7,812 bases of DNA from Bacteroidales bacterium (GTDB lineage Bacteria > Bacteroidota > Bacteroidia > Bacteroidales > UBA7960), in the NCBI GenBank assembly GCA_007131125.1, contig SLRE01000037.1, positions 1-7,812 of the forward strand. The letters are read 5' to 3'. The position numbers and the translations under genes are program-made. The notes beneath the pieces are model-generated. The model worked only from the letters and a program-made list of their open reading frames with translations. It did not search any database and was not told the DNA's origin. Positions 1 to 6,429 of the stretch are shown here, piece after piece. Numbering within the stretch: position 1 is the stretch's first letter; the number at the start of each line of letters is the position of its first letter.

Positions 1-972
1 CAGGGAAACCCCTGTGGTCATGGCCAGGGTAGCCCGCAGTCCGCTGCGCACCCGGTGGGGTTTGTTGGCCCCGAGGTTTTGCCCCACAAAGGTGGAAAGT
101 GCCAGGGCAAAGTTCATGGCAGGCATGGCAGCAAAAGAATCTATGCGCCATGCAATGGTATAGGCTGCAATGGTATCGGTACCAAAACGGTTGACAATAC
201 TGATAAGGGCCATCATTCCCAAAGCAACAAAAGTATGTTGCAATCCTGTGGGAATGCCGATACGCAGACTTTTCCGGAAAATGTCGCGGTCAAAAACCAA
301 CCCTGTTAAAGAAAACCGGATCAATTTATGGTAGCGGTTCAGATAAAGTATGGAAAGCAAAAAAGCGATACCCTGTGCCAGCACCGTGGCAAAAGCAACC
401 GCCCCGATCCCCCAGCCAAAAACTACCACAAACAAGAGGTCAAAGCCCACATTGAGCATGGTGGAAATAATCAGAAAGTAAAGTGGGGTTTTGCTGTCGC
501 CCAGCCCACGCAATATGGCGCTGGTGGCGTTGTATCCAAACATGATCACCATGCCGCCGGCAAATACGCTGAAATACAAAGTGGCATCGGCAGTAAGGTT
601 TTCCGGAAGCCCGATCAGCCGCCAGATGCTGTCAATAAAAACCAGGCCAAGGACGGTCAGGGCAATGGAAGCAAAAAACAGGAAAACAAAAGCAGTGTCA
701 ATGGCCCGCTTTACCGCCTTGTAATCTTTGGCTCCATAATATTGCGAGATAATGATGGTGGTGCCGGTGGTAATGCCGATCACCAGGCTTACCAGAACAA
801 AAATCACCGGGAAGGAGGCACCGGCAGCAGCCAGGGCTTCTGTGCCAATGTATTGTCCAATGATGATGGTGTCAACAATATTGTACAATTGCTGAAAAAC
901 ATTGCCCAAAAGCATGGGCAAAGCAAAATAAAAGATCCGTTTTCCGGAATGGCCCTGGGTAAGGTCTTGCAT
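1..972 (-). CDS. MATE family efflux transporter (3' end missing, cut by window edge)
   Basis: This is an inner-membrane antiporter of the MATE (NorM/DinF-like) family, whose members export drugs or metabolites in exchange for Na+ or H+. The window holds the first 324 residues in one open frame; family members are usually about 450, so roughly the last quarter is missing. Seen directly: hydrophobic segments near residues 14-38, 53-76, 93-113, 133-153, 164-186, 189-211 and 243-260. The motif RGLGDSKTP (155-163) is typical of MATE proteins. The two halves echo each other, with ISQYYGAKD (75-83) matched by VGQNLGANK (296-304), as expected from the internal duplication of this family. The ATG at 972 is the first start after an in-frame TAA, and AAGAAGGA lies 12 bases upstream. 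It is transcribed away from the glycosyltransferase cluster, so no functional link is implied. The substrate cannot be read from the sequence. Confidence 0.95.
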   Translation of the reverse strand, partial: MQDLTQGHSGKRIFYFALPMLLGNVFQQLYNIVDTIIIGQYIGTEALAAAGASFPVIFVLVSLVIGITTGTTIIISQYYGAKDYKAVKRAIDTAFVFLFFASIALTVLGLVFIDSIWRLIGLPENLTADATLYFSVFAGGMVIMFGYNATSAILRGLGDSKTPLYFLIISTMLNVGFDLLFVVVFGWGIGAVAFATVLAQGIAFLLSILYLNRYHKLIRFSLTGLVFDRDIFRKSLRIGIPTGLQHTFVALGMMALISIVNRFGTDTIAAYTIAWRIDSFAAMPAMNFALALSTFVGQNLGANKPHRVRSGLRATLAMTTGVSL

Positions 973-984
973 TTGAAAATTTTT

Positions 985-992
985 TCCTTCTT
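985..992 (-). promoter_or_regulatory. Shine-Dalgarno-like site of the MATE gene, with a start-stop pair beside it
   Basis: The minus strand reads AAGAAGGA, 12 bases before the ATG at 972. This is the clearest purine-rich ribosome site in the window, although the spacing is long. Immediately upstream is ATGTAA (997-992), a start codon followed at once by a stop that overlaps the first bases of this site. The pair may be chance. Confidence 0.4.
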
Positions 993-1062
993 TACATTAA
1001 CAACTCCCGCAACGATTTTCCCACGAGGAATGAAGTTTTTTCCTGTTTTTCTGCTTAACCGG

Positions 1063-1092
1063 CAAAGTTAGCTTTTTTTAACCCGGGGCAAA
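1063..1092 (-). promoter_or_regulatory. Bacteroidota-type promoter for the MATE gene
   Basis: On the minus strand there is a TTTG box (1092-1089), an 18-base spacer and a TAACTTTG box (1070-1063). This matches the known Bacteroidota sigma-factor consensus of TTTG at -33 and TAnnTTTG at -7, with a spacer close to the usual length. Transcription would start near 1058, leaving a leader of about 85 bases before the MATE start codon. The call rests on sequence match alone. Confidence 0.6.
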
Positions 1093-1104
1093 CCCTGATT
1101 TCTC

Positions 1105-1134
1105 TTTCCCATGGCAGAAAATATTGTAAATTTG
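1105..1134 (+). promoter_or_regulatory. Bacteroidota-type promoter for the glycosyltransferase-led gene cluster
   Basis: The sequence TAAATTTG (1127-1134) fits the Bacteroidota -7 box TAnnTTTG exactly. Eighteen bases upstream is TTTC (1105-1108), one mismatch from the -33 consensus TTTG. Transcription would start near 1140, giving a short leader of about 27 bases before the GT2 start at 1168. Its placement, back to back with the MATE promoter and ahead of the first plus-strand gene, supports the call. Confidence 0.55.
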
Positions 1135-1167
1135 TGCGTGTAACATCCCTTTTGCAAAACAAGGCTT

Positions 1168-2103
1168 ATGGACATCTCTGTTGTATTGCCCCTTTATAAT
1201 GAAGCGGATTCCCTTAAGGAGCTGGCTGAATGGATTGAGCGGGTGATGAAAGAAAATGAATTTCAGTACGAAATAATTTTTGTTGATGATGGAAGTCAGG
1301 ACGGTTCATGGGAAATTATTGAAGGACTTTCGGAAGGCAACAAAAACATTAAGGGGGTAAGGTTTCGCAGGAACTACGGCAAGTCAGCCGCCCTCAATGA
1401 AGGCTTTAAACATACCAAAGGGGAGGTGGTCATTACCATGGACAGCGACCTGCAGGATAGCCCCGAAGAGATTCCGGAACTTTACCGTATGGTCAAAGAA
1501 GAAGGCCTGGACCTTGTGAGCGGCTGGAAAAAAAACCGCAAAGACCCCTTGACCAAAACCATTCCCACCAAACTTTATAACTGGACCACCCGCAAGGTTA
1601 GCGGAATCAGGCTGCACGACTTTAACTGCGGGCTGAAAGCCTACCGCAGTCAGGTGGTGAAAAGCATAGAGGTTTACGGGGAAATGCATCGCTACATCCC
1701 GGTAATTGTTAAATGGGCAGGCTTTGGAAAAATCGGTGAAAAAGTGGTGCAGCACCAAAAACGCAAATACGGAAAGACCAAATTCGGTCTGGAGCGGTTT
1801 TTCAATGGTTTTCTCGACCTGCTCACCATTACTTTTGTTACCCGCTTTGGAGGAAAACCCATGCATCTGTTCGGTTTCCTGGGAACCCTGCTGTTCCTGG
1901 CCGGTTTTGTCATTGCTCTTTACCTGGCCTATGCCAAGTTTTTCTGGATGGGCTACCGCATGACCGAACGACCTTTGTTTTATTTTGGTTTACTGGCCAT
2001 GATTATTGGTAGTCAGCTCTTCCTGGCAGGCTTTCTGGGAGAGTTGATATCACGAAAAGCATCAGACCGCAACAAGTACCTCATAGAAAAAATCATCGGT
2101 TAA
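1168..2103 (+). CDS. GT2 family glycosyltransferase, polyprenyl-phosphate (DPM1/GtrB-like) type, membrane anchored
   Basis: This is a GT-A fold enzyme of family 2 that probably moves a sugar from a nucleotide donor to a polyprenyl phosphate at the inner face of the cytoplasmic membrane. The N-terminal strand VVLPLYNE (5-12) and VDDGS (39-43) form the nucleotide-binding part. DSDLQD (92-97) holds the metal-binding DxD-type motif. DFNCGLKAYR (151-160) and the basic RKYGKTKF (199-206) are typical of the dolichol-phosphate-mannose-synthase/GtrB branch. Two hydrophobic segments follow (about 233-256 and 270-293), as in GtrB-like proteins, and the 311-residue length is normal. The ATG at 1168 puts the first strand at residue 3 and has a weak AAGG at 1161-1164. 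It heads the plus-strand cluster and is followed after 2 bases by a GT4 gene. The donor sugar and the acceptor are not determined. Confidence 0.93.
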   Translation: MDISVVLPLYNEADSLKELAEWIERVMKENEFQYEIIFVDDGSQDGSWEIIEGLSEGNKNIKGVRFRRNYGKSAALNEGFKHTKGEVVITMDSDLQDSPEEIPELYRMVKEEGLDLVSGWKKNRKDPLTKTIPTKLYNWTTRKVSGIRLHDFNCGLKAYRSQVVKSIEVYGEMHRYIPVIVKWAGFGKIGEKVVQHQKRKYGKTKFGLERFFNGFLDLLTITFVTRFGGKPMHLFGFLGTLLFLAGFVIALYLAYAKFFWMGYRMTERPLFYFGLLAMIIGSQLFLAGFLGELISRKASDRNKYLIEKIIG

Positions 2104-2105
2104 TT

Positions 2106-3242
2106 TTGGCAAATGTAGTTATATTAGGTTCGGCACATCCCCTGAGGGGAGGCGGGCTGGCGACTTTCAACGAGCGCCTGGCCAGGGCCTTTATAGAAAA
2201 AGGGCACCGGGTAACCATGTACACCTTTTCCCTTCAGTACCCCTCTATTCTTTTTCCCGGCAAATCACAGTATTCTGATGAGCCTGCTCCCGACGACCTG
2301 GACATCAGAGTAAAGGTAAACAGCGTAAACCCCATCAACTGGGTCAAAACCGGGAGGGAAATAAAAAAATTGCGTCCCGACCTGCTGGTAATCAGGTACT
2401 GGCTGCCTTTCATGGCTCCCTGCCTGGGCACCATTGCCCGCATTGTCAGAAAAAACAACCACACCCGCATTGTAGCCATTGCCGACAACATTGTCCCCCA
2501 CGAAAAGCGCCCGGGCGACCAGGCCCTTACCCGGTATTTCATTAAAAACATGCATGGGTTTGTCACCATGTCGGAAAGTGTTCGCAATGACCTGGAAAAA
2601 TTCCGGGTGCCCTCTGCAAACGTCAGTTTTTGCCCGCACCCGCTTTACGACAATTTTGGCAAACCCCTGCCAAAGCAGGAAGCGCGAAAGACCCTCGGGG
2701 TTTCAGGCGAAGGCCCGCTGGTGCTTTTCTTCGGGTTCATCAGAGACTACAAAGGCCTGGACCTGCTTATCGAATCCTTTGCAAGGCCGCCCTTAAGGGA
2801 TTTGCCGGTTAAACTTCTGGTGGCCGGAGAGTTTTACGCCAGTCCAGAGCCTTACCACCGCCTGGTTAAAGACCTTGACCTGGAGAAGCGGGTCATCTGG
2901 CACACCCACTTTATTCCGAATGATGCGGTGAAAAATTATTTCTGTGCTGCCGACCTGGTGGCGCAACCCTATAAAAGCGCCACCCAAAGCGGGGTGACGC
3001 AAATCGCCTACCATTTTGAAGTTCCCATGCTTGTAACCAATGTGGGAGGGCTGCCTGAAATGGTAACCCATCAAAAGGTTGGCTACGTAGTGGAACCCGA
3101 CTCAAATGCCATTGCAGAAACCATTGGGTCTTTTTTCGCACAGAATGTTACTGATAAATTTTTGAAGGGAATAAAGGATGAAAAAAAGCGTTTTTCATGG
3201 GAAAACCTGGTAAACGCCATTCTGGAGCAATCCCGCAATTAA
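2106..3242 (+). CDS. GT4 family (GT-B fold) glycosyltransferase, TTG start
   Basis: This is a probable cytoplasmic or membrane-associated glycosyltransferase that adds a sugar from a nucleotide donor during glycan assembly. It has two Rossmann-like halves. The N-terminal half opens with a strand and a glycine loop, GSAHPLRGGGLATF (8-21). The C-terminal half has FFGFIRDYKGLDLLIESF (208-225), then SATQSGVTQIAY (291-302) and NVGGLPEMV (312-320), which are the donor-binding elements of GT4 enzymes. The length of 378 is normal. I chose TTG at 2106 because it places the first strand at residue 3, and no in-frame ATG or GTG lies nearby upstream; the ATG at 2113 is followed directly by a stop. It starts 2 bases after the GT2 stop, so translational coupling is likely. 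Given its neighbours GmhA and GmhB, transfer of heptose or another envelope sugar is possible, but this is inference. Confidence 0.92.
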   Translation: MANVVILGSAHPLRGGGLATFNERLARAFIEKGHRVTMYTFSLQYPSILFPGKSQYSDEPAPDDLDIRVKVNSVNPINWVKTGREIKKLRPDLLVIRYWLPFMAPCLGTIARIVRKNNHTRIVAIADNIVPHEKRPGDQALTRYFIKNMHGFVTMSESVRNDLEKFRVPSANVSFCPHPLYDNFGKPLPKQEARKTLGVSGEGPLVLFFGFIRDYKGLDLLIESFARPPLRDLPVKLLVAGEFYASPEPYHRLVKDLDLEKRVIWHTHFIPNDAVKNYFCAADLVAQPYKSATQSGVTQIAYHFEVPMLVTNVGGLPEMVTHQKVGYVVEPDSNAIAETIGSFFAQNVTDKFLKGIKDEKKRFSWENLVNAILEQSRN

Positions 3243-3252
3243 TGAATGAATA

Positions 3253-3831
3253 ATGGAGTTAAAAAAACGAATCCGGGAAGCCATTTACCTGAAACAACTG
3301 CTGCTGGAAGACGCGGAAGTGTTTCGGAAACTGGAGACCTGCATCATGAAGATTACTGACTGTTACCAGAGGGAGGGCAAAATACTATTTTGCGGCAACG
3401 GGGGCAGTGCTGCCGATGCACAACACCTTGCCGCAGAGCTTTCGGGAAGGTACTACCTTGACCGCCCACCCCTGAATGCCGAAGCCCTGCATGTGAATTC
3501 CTCCTTTATGACGGCCATGGCCAACGATTATTCTTTTGAAAAGGTTTATGAACGCATGGTTTATGCCCTCGGGAAAAAAGGAGATATACTCATGGCTTTT
3601 TCCACTTCCGGAAATTCGCCAAACATCATCAATGCCCTGCAGGCTGCCAAAAGCATCGGCATGACCACCATCGGCTTTTCCGGAAAATCCGGAGGAAAGA
3701 TGCCACCGCATTGCGATATCCTTCTGAAGATGCCTTCCGAGGATACCCCACGCATCCAGGAAGCCCACATCCTGATGGGCCATATCATATGTGAAAATGT
3801 TGAATCCCGGTTATTCCAAGGCAATCAATGA
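3253..3831 (+). CDS. gmhA: D-sedoheptulose-7-phosphate isomerase
   Basis: GmhA converts sedoheptulose 7-phosphate to D-glycero-D-manno-heptose 7-phosphate in the cytoplasm, the first committed step to nucleotide-activated heptose. The protein is a single SIS domain of 192 residues, the same length as the E. coli enzyme. CGNGGSAADAQHLAAELSGR (47-66) is the phosphate- and substrate-binding signature. Within it, His58 and Glu62 correspond to His61 and catalytic Glu65 of E. coli. STSGNSPN (117-124) is the second phosphate loop. RIQEAHILMGH (167-177) supplies Gln169 and His177, matching Gln172 and catalytic His180. All key residues are therefore present. The gene begins 10 bases after the GT4 stop and overlaps the next gene by 4 bases (ATGA). 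Other SIS isomerases are unlikely because the whole GmhA residue set is kept. Confidence 0.95.
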   Translation: MELKKRIREAIYLKQLLLEDAEVFRKLETCIMKITDCYQREGKILFCGNGGSAADAQHLAAELSGRYYLDRPPLNAEALHVNSSFMTAMANDYSFEKVYERMVYALGKKGDILMAFSTSGNSPNIINALQAAKSIGMTTIGFSGKSGGKMPPHCDILLKMPSEDTPRIQEAHILMGHIICENVESRLFQGNQ

Positions 3832-4439
3832 AAACTGCTCAACCCAAATACAAAGGCTGGACGCTTTTCCTTGACCGGGACGGGGTGCTGAACAAAAGAC
3901 TCCCGGCTGACTACGTAAAAAAACCGGAAGAATTCATTTGGGAGGACGGAGCTTTGGATGGGCTCGCCATTTTGGGTGAACTCTTTGAAACCATCGTGGT
4001 TGTTACCAACCAGCAGGGAATTGGAAAGCGATTGATGACCGAAGATGACCTTGAAAAAATTCACAGCAAATTACTCAATGAAGCCAGGGATAAAAACGGA
4101 CGCATTGATAAAATATACCACAGCCCTGCTTTGAGTGAAAGTCAGAATTTTTTCCGGAAACCTGCCATTGGAATGGGTTTACTGGCCAAAAAGGATTTTC
4201 CAAACATACAGTTTAAAAAATCCATTATGGCGGGAGATACCATCTCAGACATGCTTTTTGGCAGGCGCCTGAAAATGAAAACAGTGCTGATTTCACCAGG
4301 AAACAGCGAAGCCAGGGAGCACAGCCGGCTAATCGACTGGTGCTTCAAAAGCCTGCTCGATTTTGCAGGTTTTGCAAAAAACCATCCCGAACAGCTTTTC
4401 AAAAATAAGCCGGACCGCCAGATAAAACATGAAGAATGA
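3828..4439 (+). CDS. gmhB: HAD-IIIA phosphatase, GmhB-like (heptose 1,7-bisphosphate phosphatase), zinc-site residues absent
   Basis: The probable role is removal of the 7-phosphate from D-glycero-D-manno-heptose 1,7-bisphosphate in the cytoplasm. HAD motifs are intact: FLDRDGVLN (14-22) with nucleophile Asp16 and Asp18; VVTNQQGIGK (58-67) as motif II with the family's typical loop; RKP (110-112) with Lys111 as motif III; and GDTISD (136-141) with Asp137 and Asp141 as motif IV. Well-studied GmhB proteins bind zinc in a Cys-x-His...Cys-x-Cys loop between motifs II and III. Here that stretch, around YHSPALSESQNFFRKP (97-112), has no cysteine, so the zinc site appears lost. The length of 203 is slightly above the usual 175-190. 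The start overlaps the gmhA stop by 4 bases, which ties it to gmhA. A related sugar phosphatase with a different substrate remains possible. Confidence 0.85.
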   Translation: MKTAQPKYKGWTLFLDRDGVLNKRLPADYVKKPEEFIWEDGALDGLAILGELFETIVVVTNQQGIGKRLMTEDDLEKIHSKLLNEARDKNGRIDKIYHSPALSESQNFFRKPAIGMGLLAKKDFPNIQFKKSIMAGDTISDMLFGRRLKMKTVLISPGNSEAREHSRLIDWCFKSLLDFAGFAKNHPEQLFKNKPDRQIKHEE

Positions 4440-4454
4440 ATTTTGGTGTAATTT

Positions 4455-5309
4455 ATGAAGTACCCAATCGTTAAATCAAAAAAGAGAAAATCTTTGCCAT
4501 CTATGTTTTCCAACAGCATTATTAAAAACCTGACCTTTTTATTCTTTCTCCTGCCCGGATTGATAAGCATTGCCCATGCCCAGGAAAATAACGTAAATCA
4601 AAAGGACGACAATGGACTCCGGCAGGGAAGGTGGGTTGGTCACTTTTCCGACGGCAGCCTGCGCTACGAAGGCAACTTTGTGGATAATGAGCCCGTGGGA
4701 GTATTCAGGTATTATTATCCCGATGGGCCACTCAGGGCAGAGTTGAAACACCTGGAAGAGGAAGAAAATATGGTAAAGGCCACCTTTTACCACACCAACC
4801 GGCAAATCATGGCAGAAGGCTTTTTTGACAACCGCAAAAAGCAAGGGCTCTGGCGGTTTTTTAACCGGCAGGGGGTATTGATGGGCGAAAATTACTACCA
4901 TCAGGATGAAAACCACGGAGTATGGAAAGCATACTACCCCAGCGGACAACTGGCCGAAAAAGTGACCTGGCACTACGGAGAAAAGGAAGGTCCCTGGAAA
5001 AGATTTTTTGAAAACGGCAACCCCCGCTTGATTACCAAACACGAAAATGATAAGCTGTCAGGCGATTATGAATTGTTTTACGATAACGGCAATCCTGCCC
5101 TGAAAGCTTTTCACAAAAAAAACCAGCCCCACAAAACCTGGGAATATTATTCCCGCATGGGAGAACTGGAAAAAGTTATTGAATACGATATGGGAAAAAT
5201 TGTGGACCGTACCGTTTATATTGAACGCGATGAAGAGGAAACCATACCCCTGTATCCTGAAGGTTACGACCCTGCTGAAGAAATGATGGATTCTCCCTTC
5301 GGCTGGTAA
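4455..5309 (+). CDS. Exported MORN-like repeat protein (YwqK family, function unknown)
   Basis: This is a predicted secreted or periplasmic protein built almost wholly of MORN-like (MORN_2, COG2849/YwqK) repeats. The signal peptide has a hydrophobic core near 26-40 and probable cleavage after AHA (40-42). Repeat units begin at Gly58, Gly82, Gly131, Gly155, Gly179 and Gly203, with a degenerate unit near 106 and another near 227, so the spacing is 24 residues. Each unit has the form G-x-W/F-(x)2-3-aromatic-x-x-G followed by a basic or acidic strand. The tail (about 257-284) is acidic and ends in PFGW. Databases often label this family an antitoxin, but no toxin gene is near and the signal peptide argues against that role. 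The start is ambiguous: ATG at 4503 (residue 17) would give a more usual signal peptide. It lies 15 bases after gmhB and 11 before mnmA. Confidence 0.85.
   Translation: MKYPIVKSKKRKSLPSMFSNSIIKNLTFLFFLLPGLISIAHAQENNVNQKDDNGLRQGRWVGHFSDGSLRYEGNFVDNEPVGVFRYYYPDGPLRAELKHLEEEENMVKATFYHTNRQIMAEGFFDNRKKQGLWRFFNRQGVLMGENYYHQDENHGVWKAYYPSGQLAEKVTWHYGEKEGPWKRFFENGNPRLITKHENDKLSGDYELFYDNGNPALKAFHKKNQPHKTWEYYSRMGELEKVIEYDMGKIVDRTVYIERDEEETIPLYPEGYDPAEEMMDSPFGW
4626..5186 (+). repeat. About eight 24-residue MORN-like repeats within the coding region
   Basis: The repeat is visible in protein, not in DNA: the 72-base units are diverged in nucleotide sequence. Anchor glycines at residues 58, 82, 131, 155, 179 and 203 of the encoded protein are 24 apart, apart from a 49-residue step that fits one degenerate unit (24 + 25). 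A final unit near residue 227 has His-Lys-Thr-Trp in place of the glycine. Typical unit cores are GVWKAYYPSG (155-164) and GPWKRFFENG (179-188). Confidence 0.8.
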
Positions 5310-5320
5310 ACAAAAGCAGC

Positions 5321-6412
5321 ATGAGCAAAGGAAAGGTATTGATGGCCATGAGCGGAGGGCTCGACAGCAGTGTGGCTGCCATGATGCTGCATGAGGAAGG
5401 CTACGAACTGGTGGGCATTACCCTGAAAACATGGGAATATCCCCATGAGGGCATGCATACCAAAGAAACCGGTTGCTGCAGCCTGGATGCCATCAACGAT
5501 GCCCGCCACCTTGCTGTTAGCATGGGCTTTCCGCATTATGTTCTGGATATCAGGGAAGAGTTTAACCGGCATATTGTAAGCAATTTCATTGACCAATACC
5601 TTAAAGGCCGCACCCCCAATCCCTGTGTATTGTGTAACGTCCACATCAAATGGGCTGCCCTGCTGAAAAGGGCCGAACAGTTAAATTGCAGCTATATTGC
5701 CACAGGCCATTATGCCCGTACCCGGGAAGAAGACCGGCGGGTGGTTTTATACAAGGGGAGGGATGAAAACAAAGACCAGAGCTACGTGCTGTGGGGCCTT
5801 TCGCAGGACTTCCTGAAGCGTACCATTTTTCCATTGGGCGGGTTCACCAAACCGGAAATCAGGGAAATGGCCGAAGATGCCGGCTTCAAAGAAATTGCCG
5901 AAAAGAGGGAAAGCTATGAAATATGTTTTATTCCTGATGACGACTACCGCGGCTTCCTGAACAGAAAAGTACCCGGCTTGAAAGAAAATGTGGAAGGAGG
6001 TCAGTTTGTTGATACATCAGGAAATATTCTGGGCCGGCACAAAGGCTATCCATTTTATACCATTGGCCAGCGAAAAGGCCTGAATGTGGCTTTTGGGGAG
6101 CCTTTGTACGTAAAAGAAATCAAAGCGGATTCCAATACCATTGTACTGGCCAGATCAAATGAACTCTTCAGGGATGAGTTTTTCATCAGCAGCTTTAATC
6201 CCATAAAATACCCGTCGGTAAAAGATGGTATGGAAGTCAGCGTTAAGATAAGGTATAAAGACAAGGGCCACCCTGCCAGGGTTTTCAACCAAAACAATTT
6301 GCTGAAGGTTGAACTGCTGGAAAAAGTTCCTGCTATTACGCCCGGGCAGTCTGCTGTTTTGTATGAAGGAAATGATGTGGTGGGCGGTGGTTTTATCGAA
6401 ACCTCTATATAG
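5321..6412 (+). CDS. mnmA: tRNA-specific 2-thiouridylase MnmA
   Basis: MnmA adenylates and then thiolates C2 of the wobble uridine (U34) in tRNA-Lys, -Glu and -Gln, using sulfur relayed as a persulfide; it acts in the cytoplasm. Seen here: the PP-loop ATP-binding motif SGGLDSS (11-17); TPNPCVLCN (98-106), with Cys102 at the position of the catalytic nucleophile of E. coli MnmA; YEICFIPDDDY (199-209), with Cys202 matching the second catalytic cysteine (E. coli Cys199); ATGHYA (127-132); and YTIGQRKGL (246-254), a strongly conserved family signature. The length of 363 is full (E. coli 368). The C-terminal beta-barrel region (about 255-363) is complete, ending with PGQSAVLYEG and GGGFI. The ATG at 5321 is 11 bases after the upstream stop, with no clear Shine-Dalgarno site. 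It looks a housekeeping passenger in an envelope-gene cluster. Confidence 0.97.
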   Translation: MSKGKVLMAMSGGLDSSVAAMMLHEEGYELVGITLKTWEYPHEGMHTKETGCCSLDAINDARHLAVSMGFPHYVLDIREEFNRHIVSNFIDQYLKGRTPNPCVLCNVHIKWAALLKRAEQLNCSYIATGHYARTREEDRRVVLYKGRDENKDQSYVLWGLSQDFLKRTIFPLGGFTKPEIREMAEDAGFKEIAEKRESYEICFIPDDDYRGFLNRKVPGLKENVEGGQFVDTSGNILGRHKGYPFYTIGQRKGLNVAFGEPLYVKEIKADSNTIVLARSNELFRDEFFISSFNPIKYPSVKDGMEVSVKIRYKDKGHPARVFNQNNLLKVELLEKVPAITPGQSAVLYEGNDVVGGGFIETSI

Positions 6413-6429
6413 GTTTTTATATTTTTTAT

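Noticed and set aside
328..1071. A 247-codon plus-strand open frame, and a shorter one at 55-309
   Set aside because: Both lie antisense to the MATE gene. Their products are low in hydrophobic residues and rich in Lys, Gln, Asn and Gly with no recognisable domain, whereas the minus strand encodes a clear transporter with family motifs.
1082..1087. Palindrome CCCGGG between the boxes of the MATE promoter as an operator
   Set aside because: Six bases is too short to support a regulator site, and the flanks do not extend the symmetry.
1384..1866. Minus-strand open frame of 160 codons, and similar ones at 2265-2639, 3385-3783, 4539-5042, 5264-5644 and 6454-6891
   Set aside because: They lie wholly or almost wholly inside well-supported plus-strand genes on the opposite strand, show no domain, and look like by-products of codon use.
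4455..5309. A toxin-antitoxin system, because YwqK-family proteins are often named antitoxins
   Set aside because: Neighbours are gmhB and mnmA, no small toxin gene is present, and the protein has a signal peptide.
6410..6428. A promoter for the lipoprotein gene from TAGGTTTT (6410-6417) or TATTTTTT
   Set aside because: Each is one mismatch from TAnnTTTG in a T-rich stretch, and no TTTG box lies at the right distance upstream.
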